From Alistipes sp. (lineage in GTDB: Bacteria; Bacteroidota; Bacteroidia; Bacteroidales; Rikenellaceae): DNA of 63,780 nt. Position 1 is the first letter of the stretch, and each line of letters opens with the position of its first letter. Both the position numbers and the translations under genes were made by a program. Location of the stretch: positions 1 to 63,780 of the forward strand of contig JAFQFV010000016.1 in NCBI GenBank assembly GCA_017398555.1. The letters are read 5' to 3'. Of the stretch, positions 52,850-61,960 are shown one piece after another. The notes beneath the pieces are model-generated. The model worked only from the letters and a program-made list of their open reading frames with translations. It made no database searches and was not told where the DNA came from.

Positions 52850-55804
52850 ATGGATACGCAGCAAAACGAAAAGGGTAAAGACTACTCGCAGTTGATGAGT
52901 CGAAGGATTCGTCGAATACTGTTGGTGTGCAATAGTTATGACAGCTACACATTAGAGGAGGATGGCAGGCTTGAGGTGCAGATTACGCAGGAGTACTCCG
53001 AACTCAACCTGAGTAACCCGCCATCTATTACACGTGTAGAGTCCACTATCGAGGCGTTAGAGTTGATTGAGCGTTGCGAGCAGTTTGATCTTGTGATTAC
53101 GATGTACAACGTCGGCCAGATGGATGTATATACATTCTCGCACAAGATGAAGCAGCTCAGCCCGAATACCCCTGTTGTATTGCTGACAAACTTCTCGAAG
53201 GAGATATATCGCCAGATTGAGCAGGCAGACACCTCCGATTTGGACTATATCTTCTGCTGGAACAACTCTACCGACCTGATTATCGCCATAATCAAGCTCA
53301 TAGAGGATAGTATGAATGCCGACCACGACATTCTGGAGTTCGGCGTGCAGACAATTCTGCTTGTAGAGGACTCTATACGTTACTATTCGACCTATCTGCC
53401 GGCGATATACAAGTTGGTACTTCAGCAGAACAGAGCCTCGATACGCGATGCGCTCAACGAGCAGCAGCAGATTGCCCGAAAGCGTGCCCGTCCGAAGATT
53501 TTGATGGCGACAAACTACGACGATGCCGTGCGGATGTATCAGCGATACAAGAACAATATGCTCGGCGTAATATCCGACGTAGGCTTTGTAATTCATAAAA
53601 ACGATGACCCTGCAACCGAGAAGCTCGATGCCGGTATCGACTTGTGCAACCTCATTCGCAAGGACAACCCTACGATGCCATTCTTGATGCAGTCCTCGCA
53701 GGAGAGCATGAGAGAGGTTGCCGAGCAGTTGGGTGTAGGCTTTGTAGTCAAGCACTCCAAGACCCTTATTCACGAGATTGGCGAGTATATCGGCAGAGAG
53801 TTTGCCTTCGGTGACTTTGTGCTCACCGACCCACAAAGTGGTGAGCAGATTGCCCGCGCAGAGGATTTGTTGGAGCTCGAACGACTATTAAATACCATAT
53901 CCGACTCCGTACTCTACGACGTTGTCACAACGACATATCTATCCAAATGGTTACTATCGCGAGGTATCTTCTCGTTGGGAAATTCCTTCCGCGAGCTTAC
54001 CCTCAAGGAGTTTAATGACGATATTGCTGCTGTACGACAGTTCCTCACAGACTCGCTGCGTGACTACCGCATCAAGCAGGGATTGGGTGTAGTCGCCCGA
54101 TTCTCTCCTGAGAGTTACAATGACGCCATTTGGTTCTCGCGTCTTGGTAATGGTTCTATAGGCGGTAAGGCTCGCGGTCTTGCCTTTATGAATCACATTC
54201 TGCAACAATACAGCCTATACAATGAGTGGGAGAATGTTCGCGTAATGGTCCCAAGAACACTTGTGATTACAACCGAATATTTTGACAGATTTATTATCGA
54301 AAATGGTCTGCAATACGTTGTCAATGCCGACTTGAGTGATGCTGAAATTCTCTCCGAGTTTGTTGCCTCATCGCTACCGCAAGAGTTGATGGAGTCGCTG
54401 AGAGTCTTTATTCGTCACGTCAAAAAACCACTTGCCGTACGTTCGTCATCTAAGTTGGAAGACTCTTACTATCAGCCATTTGCGGGAATATACTCAACCT
54501 ATATGATTCCTCATACAGAGAATGAGGATCAGGAGTTGCGTCTGCTCTCAAAGGCGATTAAGAGTGTCTATGCCTCGGTATATTTTGCCTCATCGCGTGC
54601 CTATATTACCGCCACAGCAAATGTAATTTCGGAGGAGAAGATGGCCATCGTATTGCAGGAGATTTGCGGTTCAGAGGATCAGGGATACTTCTTCCCGACG
54701 CTCTCAGGTGTAGCCCGTTCACTTAACTTCTACCCTATCGGCTATGAGCGTGCCGAGGAGGGCATTGCAAAGGTTGCCTTCGGATTGGGAAAGGCGGTTG
54801 TCGATGGCGAGCAGGTACTGCGTTTCAGCCCTAAATATCCGCAACACGTGCTGCAAACATCCACTCCGGAGCTCACTATGAGGGAGACACAGCAGACAAT
54901 GTACGCTCTCAACCTGCAACCTGACAAGTTTAAGACATCTATCGACGATGCCGTAAACCTTGAGAAGATAAAGATTGCCGACTCTACATCTTTCCGTAAT
55001 ATTAAGCATGTCGCTTCAACGTGGGATATGCAGAGTATGCGCCTTACGGACTCCCCTCTTGCCGAGGGTATCAAGGTGATAACTTTTGCGCGAATACTCA
55101 AGTACAACACCTTCCCTCTTGCAGAGATACTCTGTCGTCTGCTTGAGATTGGCCAGAACGAGATGAAGACCTGTGTAGAGATTGAGTTTGCGGCAAATCT
55201 TGACCGAGGAAAGCGTCTTGCTATATTCAATGTGCTGCAAATTCGCCCTATAGCCTCTGCGGCTGCCGAAACAAATATGGATTGGGATACGGTAGATAGC
55301 AACAAGTCGCTAATCTACTCCGAGAGTGCATTGGGAACAGGCTTTGTAGAGGGGATACGCGATGTGATATATCTGCGTAGTGAGAACTTTGACCCATCAA
55401 AGACACAAATTATAGCAGACGAGGTAACACAACTCAACAACAAGATGCGCGAAGAGGGTTTTGGATACCTTCTGTCGGGATTTGGGCGTTGGGGCTCGAG
55501 CAATCCGTGGCTCGGTGTACCTATAAAGTGGAGCGATATATCGGAGGCAAAGGTGATTGTAGAGTGTGGCTTGGATAACTTCCGCATTGAGCCGAGTCAG
55601 GGCACACACTTCTTCCAGAATATGACCTCCTTTGGTGTGGGATATATTACGGTCAATCCGTATGCAGGCGAGGGTCGCCTTGATTTTGAGAGGCTGGATG
55701 CAATGCCGGCACTATATGAGAGTGAGTTTATTCGACACGTACGATTTGAAGAGCCACTCGAAATTTGCATCGATGGCGTGAAAAACAAAGCGATAGTCCG
55801 ATAA
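52850..55804 (+). CDS. Tandem receiver - PEP-synthase-type ATP-grasp protein
   Basis: A 984-residue cytoplasmic protein. Residues 20-150 are a receiver-like domain without phosphoacceptor (the usual Asp position reads VITMYNVGQ). Residues 165-320 form a second receiver with E173/D174, D243, S282/S283 and K301 all in place. From about 420 the ATP-grasp domain of PEP synthase/pyruvate phosphate dikinase begins (LGNGSIGGKARGLAFM, LAVRSSSKLEDSYYQPFAG). The phospho-histidine and PEP domains are missing, so it cannot perform the normal reaction alone. The start at 52850 is preferred because an upstream extension runs into repeat F. Confidence 0.8.
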   Translation: MDTQQNEKGKDYSQLMSRRIRRILLVCNSYDSYTLEEDGRLEVQITQEYSELNLSNPPSITRVESTIEALELIERCEQFDLVITMYNVGQMDVYTFSHKMKQLSPNTPVVLLTNFSKEIYRQIEQADTSDLDYIFCWNNSTDLIIAIIKLIEDSMNADHDILEFGVQTILLVEDSIRYYSTYLPAIYKLVLQQNRASIRDALNEQQQIARKRARPKILMATNYDDAVRMYQRYKNNMLGVISDVGFVIHKNDDPATEKLDAGIDLCNLIRKDNPTMPFLMQSSQESMREVAEQLGVGFVVKHSKTLIHEIGEYIGREFAFGDFVLTDPQSGEQIARAEDLLELERLLNTISDSVLYDVVTTTYLSKWLLSRGIFSLGNSFRELTLKEFNDDIAAVRQFLTDSLRDYRIKQGLGVVARFSPESYNDAIWFSRLGNGSIGGKARGLAFMNHILQQYSLYNEWENVRVMVPRTLVITTEYFDRFIIENGLQYVVNADLSDAEILSEFVASSLPQELMESLRVFIRHVKKPLAVRSSSKLEDSYYQPFAGIYSTYMIPHTENEDQELRLLSKAIKSVYASVYFASSRAYITATANVISEEKMAIVLQEICGSEDQGYFFPTLSGVARSLNFYPIGYERAEEGIAKVAFGLGKAVVDGEQVLRFSPKYPQHVLQTSTPELTMRETQQTMYALNLQPDKFKTSIDDAVNLEKIKIADSTSFRNIKHVASTWDMQSMRLTDSPLAEGIKVITFARILKYNTFPLAEILCRLLEIGQNEMKTCVEIEFAANLDRGKRLAIFNVLQIRPIASAAAETNMDWDTVDSNKSLIYSESALGTGFVEGIRDVIYLRSENFDPSKTQIIADEVTQLNNKMREEGFGYLLSGFGRWGSSNPWLGVPIKWSDISEAKVIVECGLDNFRIEPSQGTHFFQNMTSFGVGYITVNPYAGEGRLDFERLDAMPALYESEFIRHVRFEEPLEICIDGVKNKAIVR

Positions 55805-55838
55805 AAAAATAGGCGTCAAATTGACGCCTATTTTTTTA
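55803..55838. terminator. Bidirectional terminator
   Basis: AATAGGCGTC and GACGCCTATT with a short AAATT centre, an A-run on the left and a T-run on the right. It serves the plus-strand ATP-grasp gene and the convergent DUF2812 gene, whose stop it touches. Confidence 0.88.
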
Positions 55839-56426
55839 TCGTTTGATACCAATCTCGGCAATCAAACTATTCATCTTCTTTCTTAGGGAGTTTATCAGTG
55901 GCACCCAAATAAGGGTAATGGCGATAATGGCACCAATACCAATGCCCATAATCACGCCCTCAAACAGATCATTAATATACGGATGGCTAATCACACACAG
56001 AGCAATGCCAAAGATGGCAATCATTACGGCAAAGCATCTGAGCAACATCGAGAGTGTGCGAATGGCATAGCTGTACGCCTTGTTGGTCATCTGCAGCTTT
56101 GCAAACAGATCATCCTTCTCGGCAAATGGGCCGTCTGTCGCCTTCTTGCGCAGATAGAGCCACTGCTTCTGCTTGCAGACCACATCTATACCGCACTCGG
56201 CAAGGAAGCTGCAGTATGCCTGCTCATCCATTCCGTGCTCCAAATTATCGGGCAAATCGAGTTTGTAGATATACTCGCCCGGAGTCCCCTTCTCAAATAC
56301 ATATCGCAACAAGCAGTTGATACGCACCAAGTGCCAACCATTGCGAGCCATATCGTTGAGCCACTGCTCCTCCTCTTCCCACTGTGCGATGGTGAAGAAG
56401 TTCCATACCTTTTTTGTAGTTCCCAT
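55836..56426 (-). CDS. DUF2812 family membrane protein
   Basis: A 196-residue protein; DUF2812 proteins are commonly encoded beside PadR regulators. The N-terminal part (WNFFTIAQWEEEEQWLNDMARNGWHLV, about 8-35) is the family core, and two membrane helices follow at about 124-145 and 152-175. Function unknown. It starts 4 nt after the padR stop and is probably controlled by it. Confidence 0.85.
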   Translation of the reverse strand: MGTTKKVWNFFTIAQWEEEEQWLNDMARNGWHLVRINCLLRYVFEKGTPGEYIYKLDLPDNLEHGMDEQAYCSFLAECGIDVVCKQKQWLYLRKKATDGPFAEKDDLFAKLQMTNKAYSYAIRTLSMLLRCFAVMIAIFGIALCVISHPYINDLFEGVIMGIGIGAIIAITLIWVPLINSLRKKMNSLIAEIGIKR

Positions 56427-56430
56427 AGTA

Positions 56431-56745
56431 TTACATTTTTAAGATTCTTTTACCATTATTTACAAGCTCCTCAAGGCGGGCAAACTCCTGCTCAAGCACC
56501 TCTCTGCCCGCAGCTGTTATCTGATACTCCTTGCGACGAGAGTCCGCCACAACCTCCAACTGCTCTATCCACCCCTTATCCATCAGATTTGAGAGCGCAC
56601 CATAGAGCGTTCCTGCCGAGATTAGCAGTCTCCCGCCACTCAACTCCGCCGTACGCTGCATAATTCCATAGCCGTGGAGCGGCGAGAGCAGCGCCAGCAG
56701 AATGTAATATACCGCCTCGGTCAGTGCATTGTTAGAATTATTCAT
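56431..56745 (-). CDS. PadR family transcriptional regulator
   Basis: A 104-residue winged-helix regulator. AVYYILLALLSPLHGYGIMQRT and LISAGTLYGALSNLMDKGWIEQL form the DNA-binding domain; RRKEYQITAAGREVLEQEFARLEELV is the wing and dimerisation helix. It is the first gene of a two-gene unit with the DUF2812 protein, and likely represses its own promoter, which carries a palindrome at 56789-56803. Confidence 0.92.
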   Translation of the reverse strand: MNNSNNALTEAVYYILLALLSPLHGYGIMQRTAELSGGRLLISAGTLYGALSNLMDKGWIEQLEVVADSRRKEYQITAAGREVLEQEFARLEELVNNGKRILKM

Positions 56746-56756
56746 ACCCTATCTAT

Positions 56757-56831
56757 TATATTGTTAGCCGCTATATTGTCCTCCGTTATATCGGTTGCCG
56801 ATACAAAGGTAAGCGATATATTTTTAATATG
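56757..56831. repeat. Phased 15-bp repeats over the padR promoter
   Basis: Five consecutive 15-bp units begin at 56757, 56772, 56787, 56802 and 56817: TATATTGTTAGCCGC, TATATTGTCCTCCGT, TATATCGGTTGCCGA, TACAAAGGTAAGCGA, TATATTTTTAATATG. Units 3 and 4 contain the palindrome TATCGG-TTG-CCGATA (56789-56803), and unit 4 contains the -7 box. Confidence 0.6.
56804..56811 (-). promoter_or_regulatory. -7 box of the padR promoter
   Basis: Minus-strand TACCTTTG, directly adjoining the TATCGGTTGCCGATA palindrome on its downstream side, where the transcription start is expected. The leader is about 55 nt. Confidence 0.7.
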
Positions 56832-56843
56832 CAAACATTTTGA

Positions 56844-56880
56844 CAAAAAAAATGGCTGCCAACTCGAAATTGGCAGCCAT
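56844..56880 (-). terminator. Terminator after the LRR lipoprotein gene
   Basis: A perfect 11-bp stem ATGGCTGCCAA/TTGGCAGCCAT with a 7-nt loop; on the minus strand it is followed by T8. It lies 22 bp after the stop at 56902. Confidence 0.92.
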
Positions 56881-56901
56881 ATCTATCTGTAGCAACGACC
56901 T

Positions 56902-59031
56902 TTAGAACACCTTACCCTCTATACTGCTTGCATATTTACTCCAACCAGGTGCGGTCTGATAGCTCTCAACCGCAAGTGGATGTACGTAGATTTTACGGTC
57001 AGCAGCATTTTGATTAAATATATTATTACCTGCAGCAGGTGGAGTTTGCGAGTGACTATAGACGCTCTTGAGGGCAGAGCAATCACTAAACGCACTACTC
57101 TGGATTGATTCTATTGACACAGGTAAAGAGACCTCAGTCAATTTTGAACAGCCTGTAAACGCCTTTTCGCAAATAGTCGCAACTCCATTTGCAAGTGTCA
57201 GGCTCTCCAGCGAATTACAATTTGCAAAAGCCGAGGCATTGATAGTCGTAACGCTATGTGGTATAAAGAGACTCTGGAGACTGCTCATGCAAAATGCCAG
57301 CTCTCCGATTGTCCTAACACTGCTCGGAATAGTAACACCAGCGAGATTTTTGCACTCATAGAAGACGTATGCCCCAATAGCGGTTACATTATCCGGAATT
57401 GCAAACTCTGTAATATCTGCAGGAGCAAAGCCTTTGAGCTCGCCGTCAATAATAAGGCCACGTTTATCTGCTGTAGCAAGTGGTGTATTAAACTCCTTCA
57501 AACTCTCGCATCCGTGAAATGCTCGTATGCCAACGCTATTTACATACTCGCCCATAGTTACGCTCTGCAGAGCCTTACATCCTACAAAAACACCATCGCC
57601 AAGTGAGACGAGCTTATGTGGCAGTGTGATGCTCTCCAGACGAATATTTTGGTCAAATACCCAGCTACCAATAGACTCAACGTTGCTACCAAACTTTACA
57701 TCCGATAGGCGGTAGCACTCACCAAAGGCAAAGTCCTCAATTGTCTTAACACTATCAGGGATAACAATCTTTGTCAGCTTGAAGCAATCATAGAACATTG
57801 AGCGAGTTATAGCAGGAATGCTATTACCCAAAGATACATTCACAAGAGAGATGCAAGAGTCAAAAATTCCATAGCCAAGTTCAGTCACAGAGTTAGGAAT
57901 TTTAGCTGTTGTAAGGGCATCACAGCCGGCAAAGGCACTATCGCCAATAGATTTAATGGAAATTGGCAGCGTTATGGTCTCCAATGTCTTTATATTTTGA
58001 AACGCACCTTTACCAATCATTGTTATAGGACCGTTAAAGCTAACTATTCCGAGGTCATTTTCATAGGTATGCGAGCTAATATTTGCGTCAAAATCTGCAG
58101 ACTGAATCTCAATAATATTACCGTCTGTTGTAGTGTAGTAGATAGTCTTGGCATCTGCAGTAATTTCGCCACCAGTATTATCATCACCACCTGTATTGTC
58201 GTCACCACTGCCGTCACCTGCGCCAGGGATAACAACGCCCTCTATTGGCAGTTGGATAATCGGGCCTGTGAGTCGTCGAACCTTAATTGTACCTGTAGTG
58301 CCATCGTCATAGGTCAGAGTTACTGTCATACTGCTTGGCAGGGTCTGCTGCGCGATGACAAAGTAGAAATCTGTCGGAGTATCAGACAGTTGCACACCAT
58401 CACCAAGGTCGAGAGTAACCTCACGAACGCACTGCTCTTCGGTAAGCGAGCCGTCTGTAATGAGCGAGAGTGTGTAATCGACATAGTTAATGGCTACCCT
58501 ACCTGCAATCTGCACATCATCATCGCTACGAAGGGTCATCTTCACCACCTTCTTCTCGCCCGTAACCTTCAGGTTGAGTCGGCCACAGACATTTTTAAGG
58601 GTAAATTCATCGCCCTCACCCGATGCAATCAACAATCTATGAATATCCGTATTGCTCTGAATAGCGGGGATTGTGACATAGAGATTCTGCTCGGCTGCAA
58701 CAACCGCATAGTCATCACTATAAGGGTAAGCCACCACCACACAATCGAGTTCTTCTACACCCTCAACAACTCTCTGTTCAACAAAGGTACCTACACCCTC
58801 ATCAATCTCATCAATCTCCCAAAGAGAGTTGCCGCTATTATTGTAAAATACCGACACCTCATCACTATCGCGCCACGCCATCTGATCCACCTCCAAATCC
58901 GAGAATTGCTCAAAGGAGAGGTAAATCATATTATCCGAATGTGAACCCTTCAGCTCATCCACTATCGAGCCGATAAATTCACACGATACAGAACAGAGTG
59001 CCACGACGAGCATCAAAAAGAACTTTTTCAT
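56902..59031 (-). CDS. Fimbrillin-like / BspA-type leucine-rich-repeat lipoprotein
   Basis: The 709 residues begin with a lipoprotein signal (SVSC, lipidated C17). Residues about 30-265 resemble a fimbrillin-type beta domain (VCGRLNLKVTGEKKVVKMTLRSDDDVQIAG). A linker of GGDDNT repeats follows, then about 14 BspA-type LRR_5 repeats with the pattern SITLPxSVxSIGxxAFxxCxxL (about 330-690). It probably sits on the outer surface and binds host or matrix protein (inference from BspA homologues). Confidence 0.88.
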   Translation of the reverse strand: MKKFFLMLVVALCSVSCEFIGSIVDELKGSHSDNMIYLSFEQFSDLEVDQMAWRDSDEVSVFYNNSGNSLWEIDEIDEGVGTFVEQRVVEGVEELDCVVVAYPYSDDYAVVAAEQNLYVTIPAIQSNTDIHRLLIASGEGDEFTLKNVCGRLNLKVTGEKKVVKMTLRSDDDVQIAGRVAINYVDYTLSLITDGSLTEEQCVREVTLDLGDGVQLSDTPTDFYFVIAQQTLPSSMTVTLTYDDGTTGTIKVRRLTGPIIQLPIEGVVIPGAGDGSGDDNTGGDDNTGGEITADAKTIYYTTTDGNIIEIQSADFDANISSHTYENDLGIVSFNGPITMIGKGAFQNIKTLETITLPISIKSIGDSAFAGCDALTTAKIPNSVTELGYGIFDSCISLVNVSLGNSIPAITRSMFYDCFKLTKIVIPDSVKTIEDFAFGECYRLSDVKFGSNVESIGSWVFDQNIRLESITLPHKLVSLGDGVFVGCKALQSVTMGEYVNSVGIRAFHGCESLKEFNTPLATADKRGLIIDGELKGFAPADITEFAIPDNVTAIGAYVFYECKNLAGVTIPSSVRTIGELAFCMSSLQSLFIPHSVTTINASAFANCNSLESLTLANGVATICEKAFTGCSKLTEVSLPVSIESIQSSAFSDCSALKSVYSHSQTPPAAGNNIFNQNAADRKIYVHPLAVESYQTAPGWSKYASSIEGKVF

Positions 59032-59052
59032 ATTTACAGTTGATTAGTTACA

Positions 59053-59060
59053 CAAAGGTA
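59053..59060 (-). promoter_or_regulatory. -7 box of the LRR lipoprotein gene
   Basis: Minus-strand TACCTTTG, 21 nt before the ATG. An inverted repeat TTCTC/GAGAA (59068-59083) lies just upstream, and ACAAAAGAGAA from it recurs at 59143-59153. Confidence 0.65.
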
Positions 59061-59113
59061 TAAAAAATTCTCACAAAAGAGAACGGCAACATAGTTTTGA
59101 TAATAAATTTTCA

Positions 59114-59121
59114 TATATTTG
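59114..59121 (+). promoter_or_regulatory. -7 box of the flippase gene
   Basis: TATATTTG, leader about 60 nt to the ATG at 59190. No well-spaced TTG is seen upstream. Confidence 0.5.
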
Positions 59122-59189
59122 CAAAAAGTTTCATAAAGGGTAACAAAAGAGAATACCTCGGCTTGAAAGTTATTTAATTACACACAGCA

Positions 59190-60590
59190 ATGTCATCTAT
59201 TCGTAACAACTTTTTCTACAAGACATTACTTACCATTTCGTCGTATATAATCGGATTTGTGACCTTCCCTTATATATCACGAATATTGGGTGTTGATGGC
59301 ATTGGTATTGTCAATTTTGTCGATAATAGTGTAGGTTACTTCATTCTCTTTGCCTCTATGGGTATATCTATCCTCGGTACCAGAGAGATAGCCTCGACAA
59401 AGGCTGACCAAACGCGACGCAATCGCGTATTCTCCAATCTGTTAGGTCTCAATATACTCTTCACCATAATAACGCTCATTATCTATCTTGGGCTCATTTC
59501 GCTTGTGCCGCGATTTAGCCAAAATGTAGAGATGTTCTATATCGGTGCCGCAAAGATTGTAGCAACAGTATTTCTTGTAGAATGGTTCTTTACCGGTTTG
59601 GAGAATTTCCGCTATATCACCATCCGAAGCATTACCATAAAAATACTCTACGTTATAGCTATATTCCTGTTTATCAAGGAGAAAGATGACTATATGCTTT
59701 ACTTTGCGCTCTCTGTCGGCTCGGTCATAATAAATGCATTGGTAAACATCATATATGCAAGCAAGTTTGTAAAGATAAATCCTCAGGCGCTATTCTCCAT
59801 GCGCTACCTAAAGGAGAATGTCACCTTGGGTCTGTATAGCATAATGACCTCTATGTACATAACCTTCAATGTAATGTTTTTAGGTTTGCACACAGACAAT
59901 ACTCAAGTCGGTTATTACACTACAGCCTTCAAACTATACATCATTATGCTCGGTATATTCTCGGCATTTACCTCTGTTACAATGCCGAGAATCAGTTCGA
60001 TGCTTGCGCAAGGCAAACACAAGGATTTCTCTCAGATAGTAGCCAAATCTTTTGAGGGTATTATAAAGTTTATCTTCCCGCTAATCCTCTGCGGAACTAT
60101 TCTTGCTCCACAAATCATATTTGTCATCTCAGGCGCCGGATTTGAGGGAGCAATAGTGCCAATGCGTATCATCTTCCCGGCAGCTCTCCCCGTAGGCATA
60201 GCCCAAGTTTTTGCCATACAGGTTCTTATACCAATGAAGCGTGACAAGATACTGCTTACAGCCTCTATTGTCGGTGCATCTGTAAGTCTTATCGCCAATA
60301 TAGTTCTAGTACCACACCTTGAGGCAGTCGGCTCCGCAATAGTTACTCTTATGGCCGAGAGCATCGTCACACTCACCTATCTGCTATATATCCTCCGCAA
60401 GAGAATTGTCAAAATACCATTTAGAACTATAGGCACAAGTCTATTGCACTCTATTCCGCCTATTTTAGTCTGCATAGCGTGTTCGTATGGCATCTCAAAC
60501 CCATTTATCTGCATTGCCACTGCTATAGTCATTGGTGGCGGAATATGGATTGCCACAAACTTTAAGACTCTGCGAGAGTATCTGAGTTAA
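59190..60590 (+). CDS. Oligosaccharide flippase (Wzx/PST type)
   Basis: A 466-residue inner-membrane protein of the MOP superfamily with about 12-14 helices. The start SSIRNNFFYKTLLTISSYIIGFVTFPYISRILGVDGIGIVNFVDN is the typical polysaccharide-transporter signature. It probably flips lipid-linked glycans. No glycosyltransferases or polymerase are nearby, so its substrate is unknown. mnmA follows 28 nt later with its own -7 box. Confidence 0.9.
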   Translation: MSSIRNNFFYKTLLTISSYIIGFVTFPYISRILGVDGIGIVNFVDNSVGYFILFASMGISILGTREIASTKADQTRRNRVFSNLLGLNILFTIITLIIYLGLISLVPRFSQNVEMFYIGAAKIVATVFLVEWFFTGLENFRYITIRSITIKILYVIAIFLFIKEKDDYMLYFALSVGSVIINALVNIIYASKFVKINPQALFSMRYLKENVTLGLYSIMTSMYITFNVMFLGLHTDNTQVGYYTTAFKLYIIMLGIFSAFTSVTMPRISSMLAQGKHKDFSQIVAKSFEGIIKFIFPLILCGTILAPQIIFVISGAGFEGAIVPMRIIFPAALPVGIAQVFAIQVLIPMKRDKILLTASIVGASVSLIANIVLVPHLEAVGSAIVTLMAESIVTLTYLLYILRKRIVKIPFRTIGTSLLHSIPPILVCIACSYGISNPFICIATAIVIGGGIWIATNFKTLREYLS

Positions 60591-60602
60591 CTTTTTTTTT
60601 AC

Positions 60603-60610
60603 TATTTTTG
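60603..60610 (+). promoter_or_regulatory. -7 box of the mnmA promoter
   Basis: TATTTTTG, 8 nt before the ATG at 60619 and preceded by a T9 run behind the flippase stop. The leader is a few bases at most. Confidence 0.6.
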
Positions 60611-60618
60611 TCCCCGTT

Positions 60619-61794
60619 ATGGCAAAAGTTGTTGTAGGTCTATCCGGCGGTGTCGATTCATCGGTAGCTGCGTGGCTGCTCAAAGAGCAGGGTCACGAGG
60701 TTATCGGGCTCTTTATGCGCAATTGGCACGACACGACAGGAACGCTTGAGGGCGACTGTCCGTGGCACGACGACCAAGTATTTGCCGAGCTTGTGGCAAA
60801 GCGACTCGATATTCCGTTCCGTGTTGTAGATTTGTCGGAGCAGTACAAGCAGCGCGTGGTGGACTATATGTTTGCCGAGTATGAGAGGGGCAGAACGCCC
60901 AATCCCGATGTGCTGTGCAACCGTGAGATAAAGTTCGATGTCTTTCTTGAGGAGGCACTCAAACTCGGTGCCGATTTTGTCGCTACGGGGCACTACTGCC
61001 AAAAGAGTGAGAGCGTTGTGGATGGCGAGGTGGTCTATTCGCTTTTAGCGGGTGCTGATGGCAACAAAGACCAGAGCTATTTCCTCTGCCAGCTCACTCA
61101 GCAGCAGCTCAAATATGCGCTCTTCCCTATCGGTCATCTGACAAAGCCTGAGGTTAGAGAGATAGCTGTATCTCAACGACTTGCAACTGCCAAGCGTAAA
61201 GATTCTCAAGGCATCTGCTTTGTGGGCAAGGTCGATTTACCCGTATTTTTACAGCAAAAACTCGCTGCACGAAAAGGCAATATTCACGAGATACTCCCCA
61301 CCTGGCCAAAGTATGAGCGATATGCCGCCGACACCTCACTTGAGGGCATGGCAAGACCATACAGCTATACCGTTCGCGACGGCAAGAAGATTGGCGAACA
61401 CAATGGTGCCCACTTCTACACTATCGGTCAGCGCAAGGGGCTCGGCATAGGTGGCCGTAAGCAGTCGCTATTTATCATCGGCACAGATGTTGCGACAAAT
61501 ACAATCTATGTCGGCGAGGGGGATGACCATCCGGGACTCTATCGCCGTGCGCTGAAAATTGAACATAGCCAGATGCATTGGGTCAATCCTGCCGAGGCTC
61601 TTGCAGTTGGAGAGAGTCGCCGTTTTGAGCTTCGCATTCGCTACCGCCAGCCACTTCAAGGGGCTACAATGCACGTGGAGCAGGATGGGGTTTATATCCT
61701 CTTCGACACTCCGCAACGAGGTATTGCCGCAGGTCAGTTTGCTGCTTGGTATGATGGCGACAAAGTTGTCGGTTCTGGTGTGATTTCGGCATAA
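60619..61794 (+). CDS. mnmA: tRNA-specific 2-thiouridylase MnmA
   Basis: Makes 2-thiouridine at wobble position 34 of tRNA-Lys, -Glu and -Gln. The 391 residues contain the P-loop SGGVDSS (9-15), the active-site cysteines C100 (TPNPDVLCN) and C200 (SQGICFVGK), and the C-terminal beta domain (GQRKGLGIGG, near 275-285). The length is slightly more than typical, with an insertion near residues 215-240. Confidence 0.95.
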   Translation: MAKVVVGLSGGVDSSVAAWLLKEQGHEVIGLFMRNWHDTTGTLEGDCPWHDDQVFAELVAKRLDIPFRVVDLSEQYKQRVVDYMFAEYERGRTPNPDVLCNREIKFDVFLEEALKLGADFVATGHYCQKSESVVDGEVVYSLLAGADGNKDQSYFLCQLTQQQLKYALFPIGHLTKPEVREIAVSQRLATAKRKDSQGICFVGKVDLPVFLQQKLAARKGNIHEILPTWPKYERYAADTSLEGMARPYSYTVRDGKKIGEHNGAHFYTIGQRKGLGIGGRKQSLFIIGTDVATNTIYVGEGDDHPGLYRRALKIEHSQMHWVNPAEALAVGESRRFELRIRYRQPLQGATMHVEQDGVYILFDTPQRGIAAGQFAAWYDGDKVVGSGVISA

Positions 61795-61822
61795 AACAGT
61801 ACGTTTTTGAAAGAGAACAAGG

Positions 61823-61849
61823 ACTATCGACCAAAAATCGATAGTTTTT
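61823..61849 (+). terminator. Terminator after mnmA
   Basis: ACTATCGA and TCGATAGT pair perfectly over 8 bp around a 7-nt loop, with T5 after. Confidence 0.8.
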
Positions 61850-61883
61850 GCGCTTTTTATTTAGGTATTTGCGAAAATATTAC

Positions 61884-61891
61884 TATATTTG
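61884..61891 (+). promoter_or_regulatory. -7 box of the ppdK promoter
   Basis: TATATTTG with an AT-rich leader of about 65 nt, A-rich just before the ATG at 61961, as is usual for well-translated Bacteroidota genes. Confidence 0.65.
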
Positions 61892-61960
61892 CTGTTCGGA
61901 ACACATGCAATTGAAAATTCAAACAAAATTTATAGTTAATTAACAAAAAATTAAAGAGTT

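Noticed and set aside
57997-58944. 315-codon plus-strand frame
   Set aside because: It is antisense to the fimbrillin-like part of the LRR lipoprotein gene.
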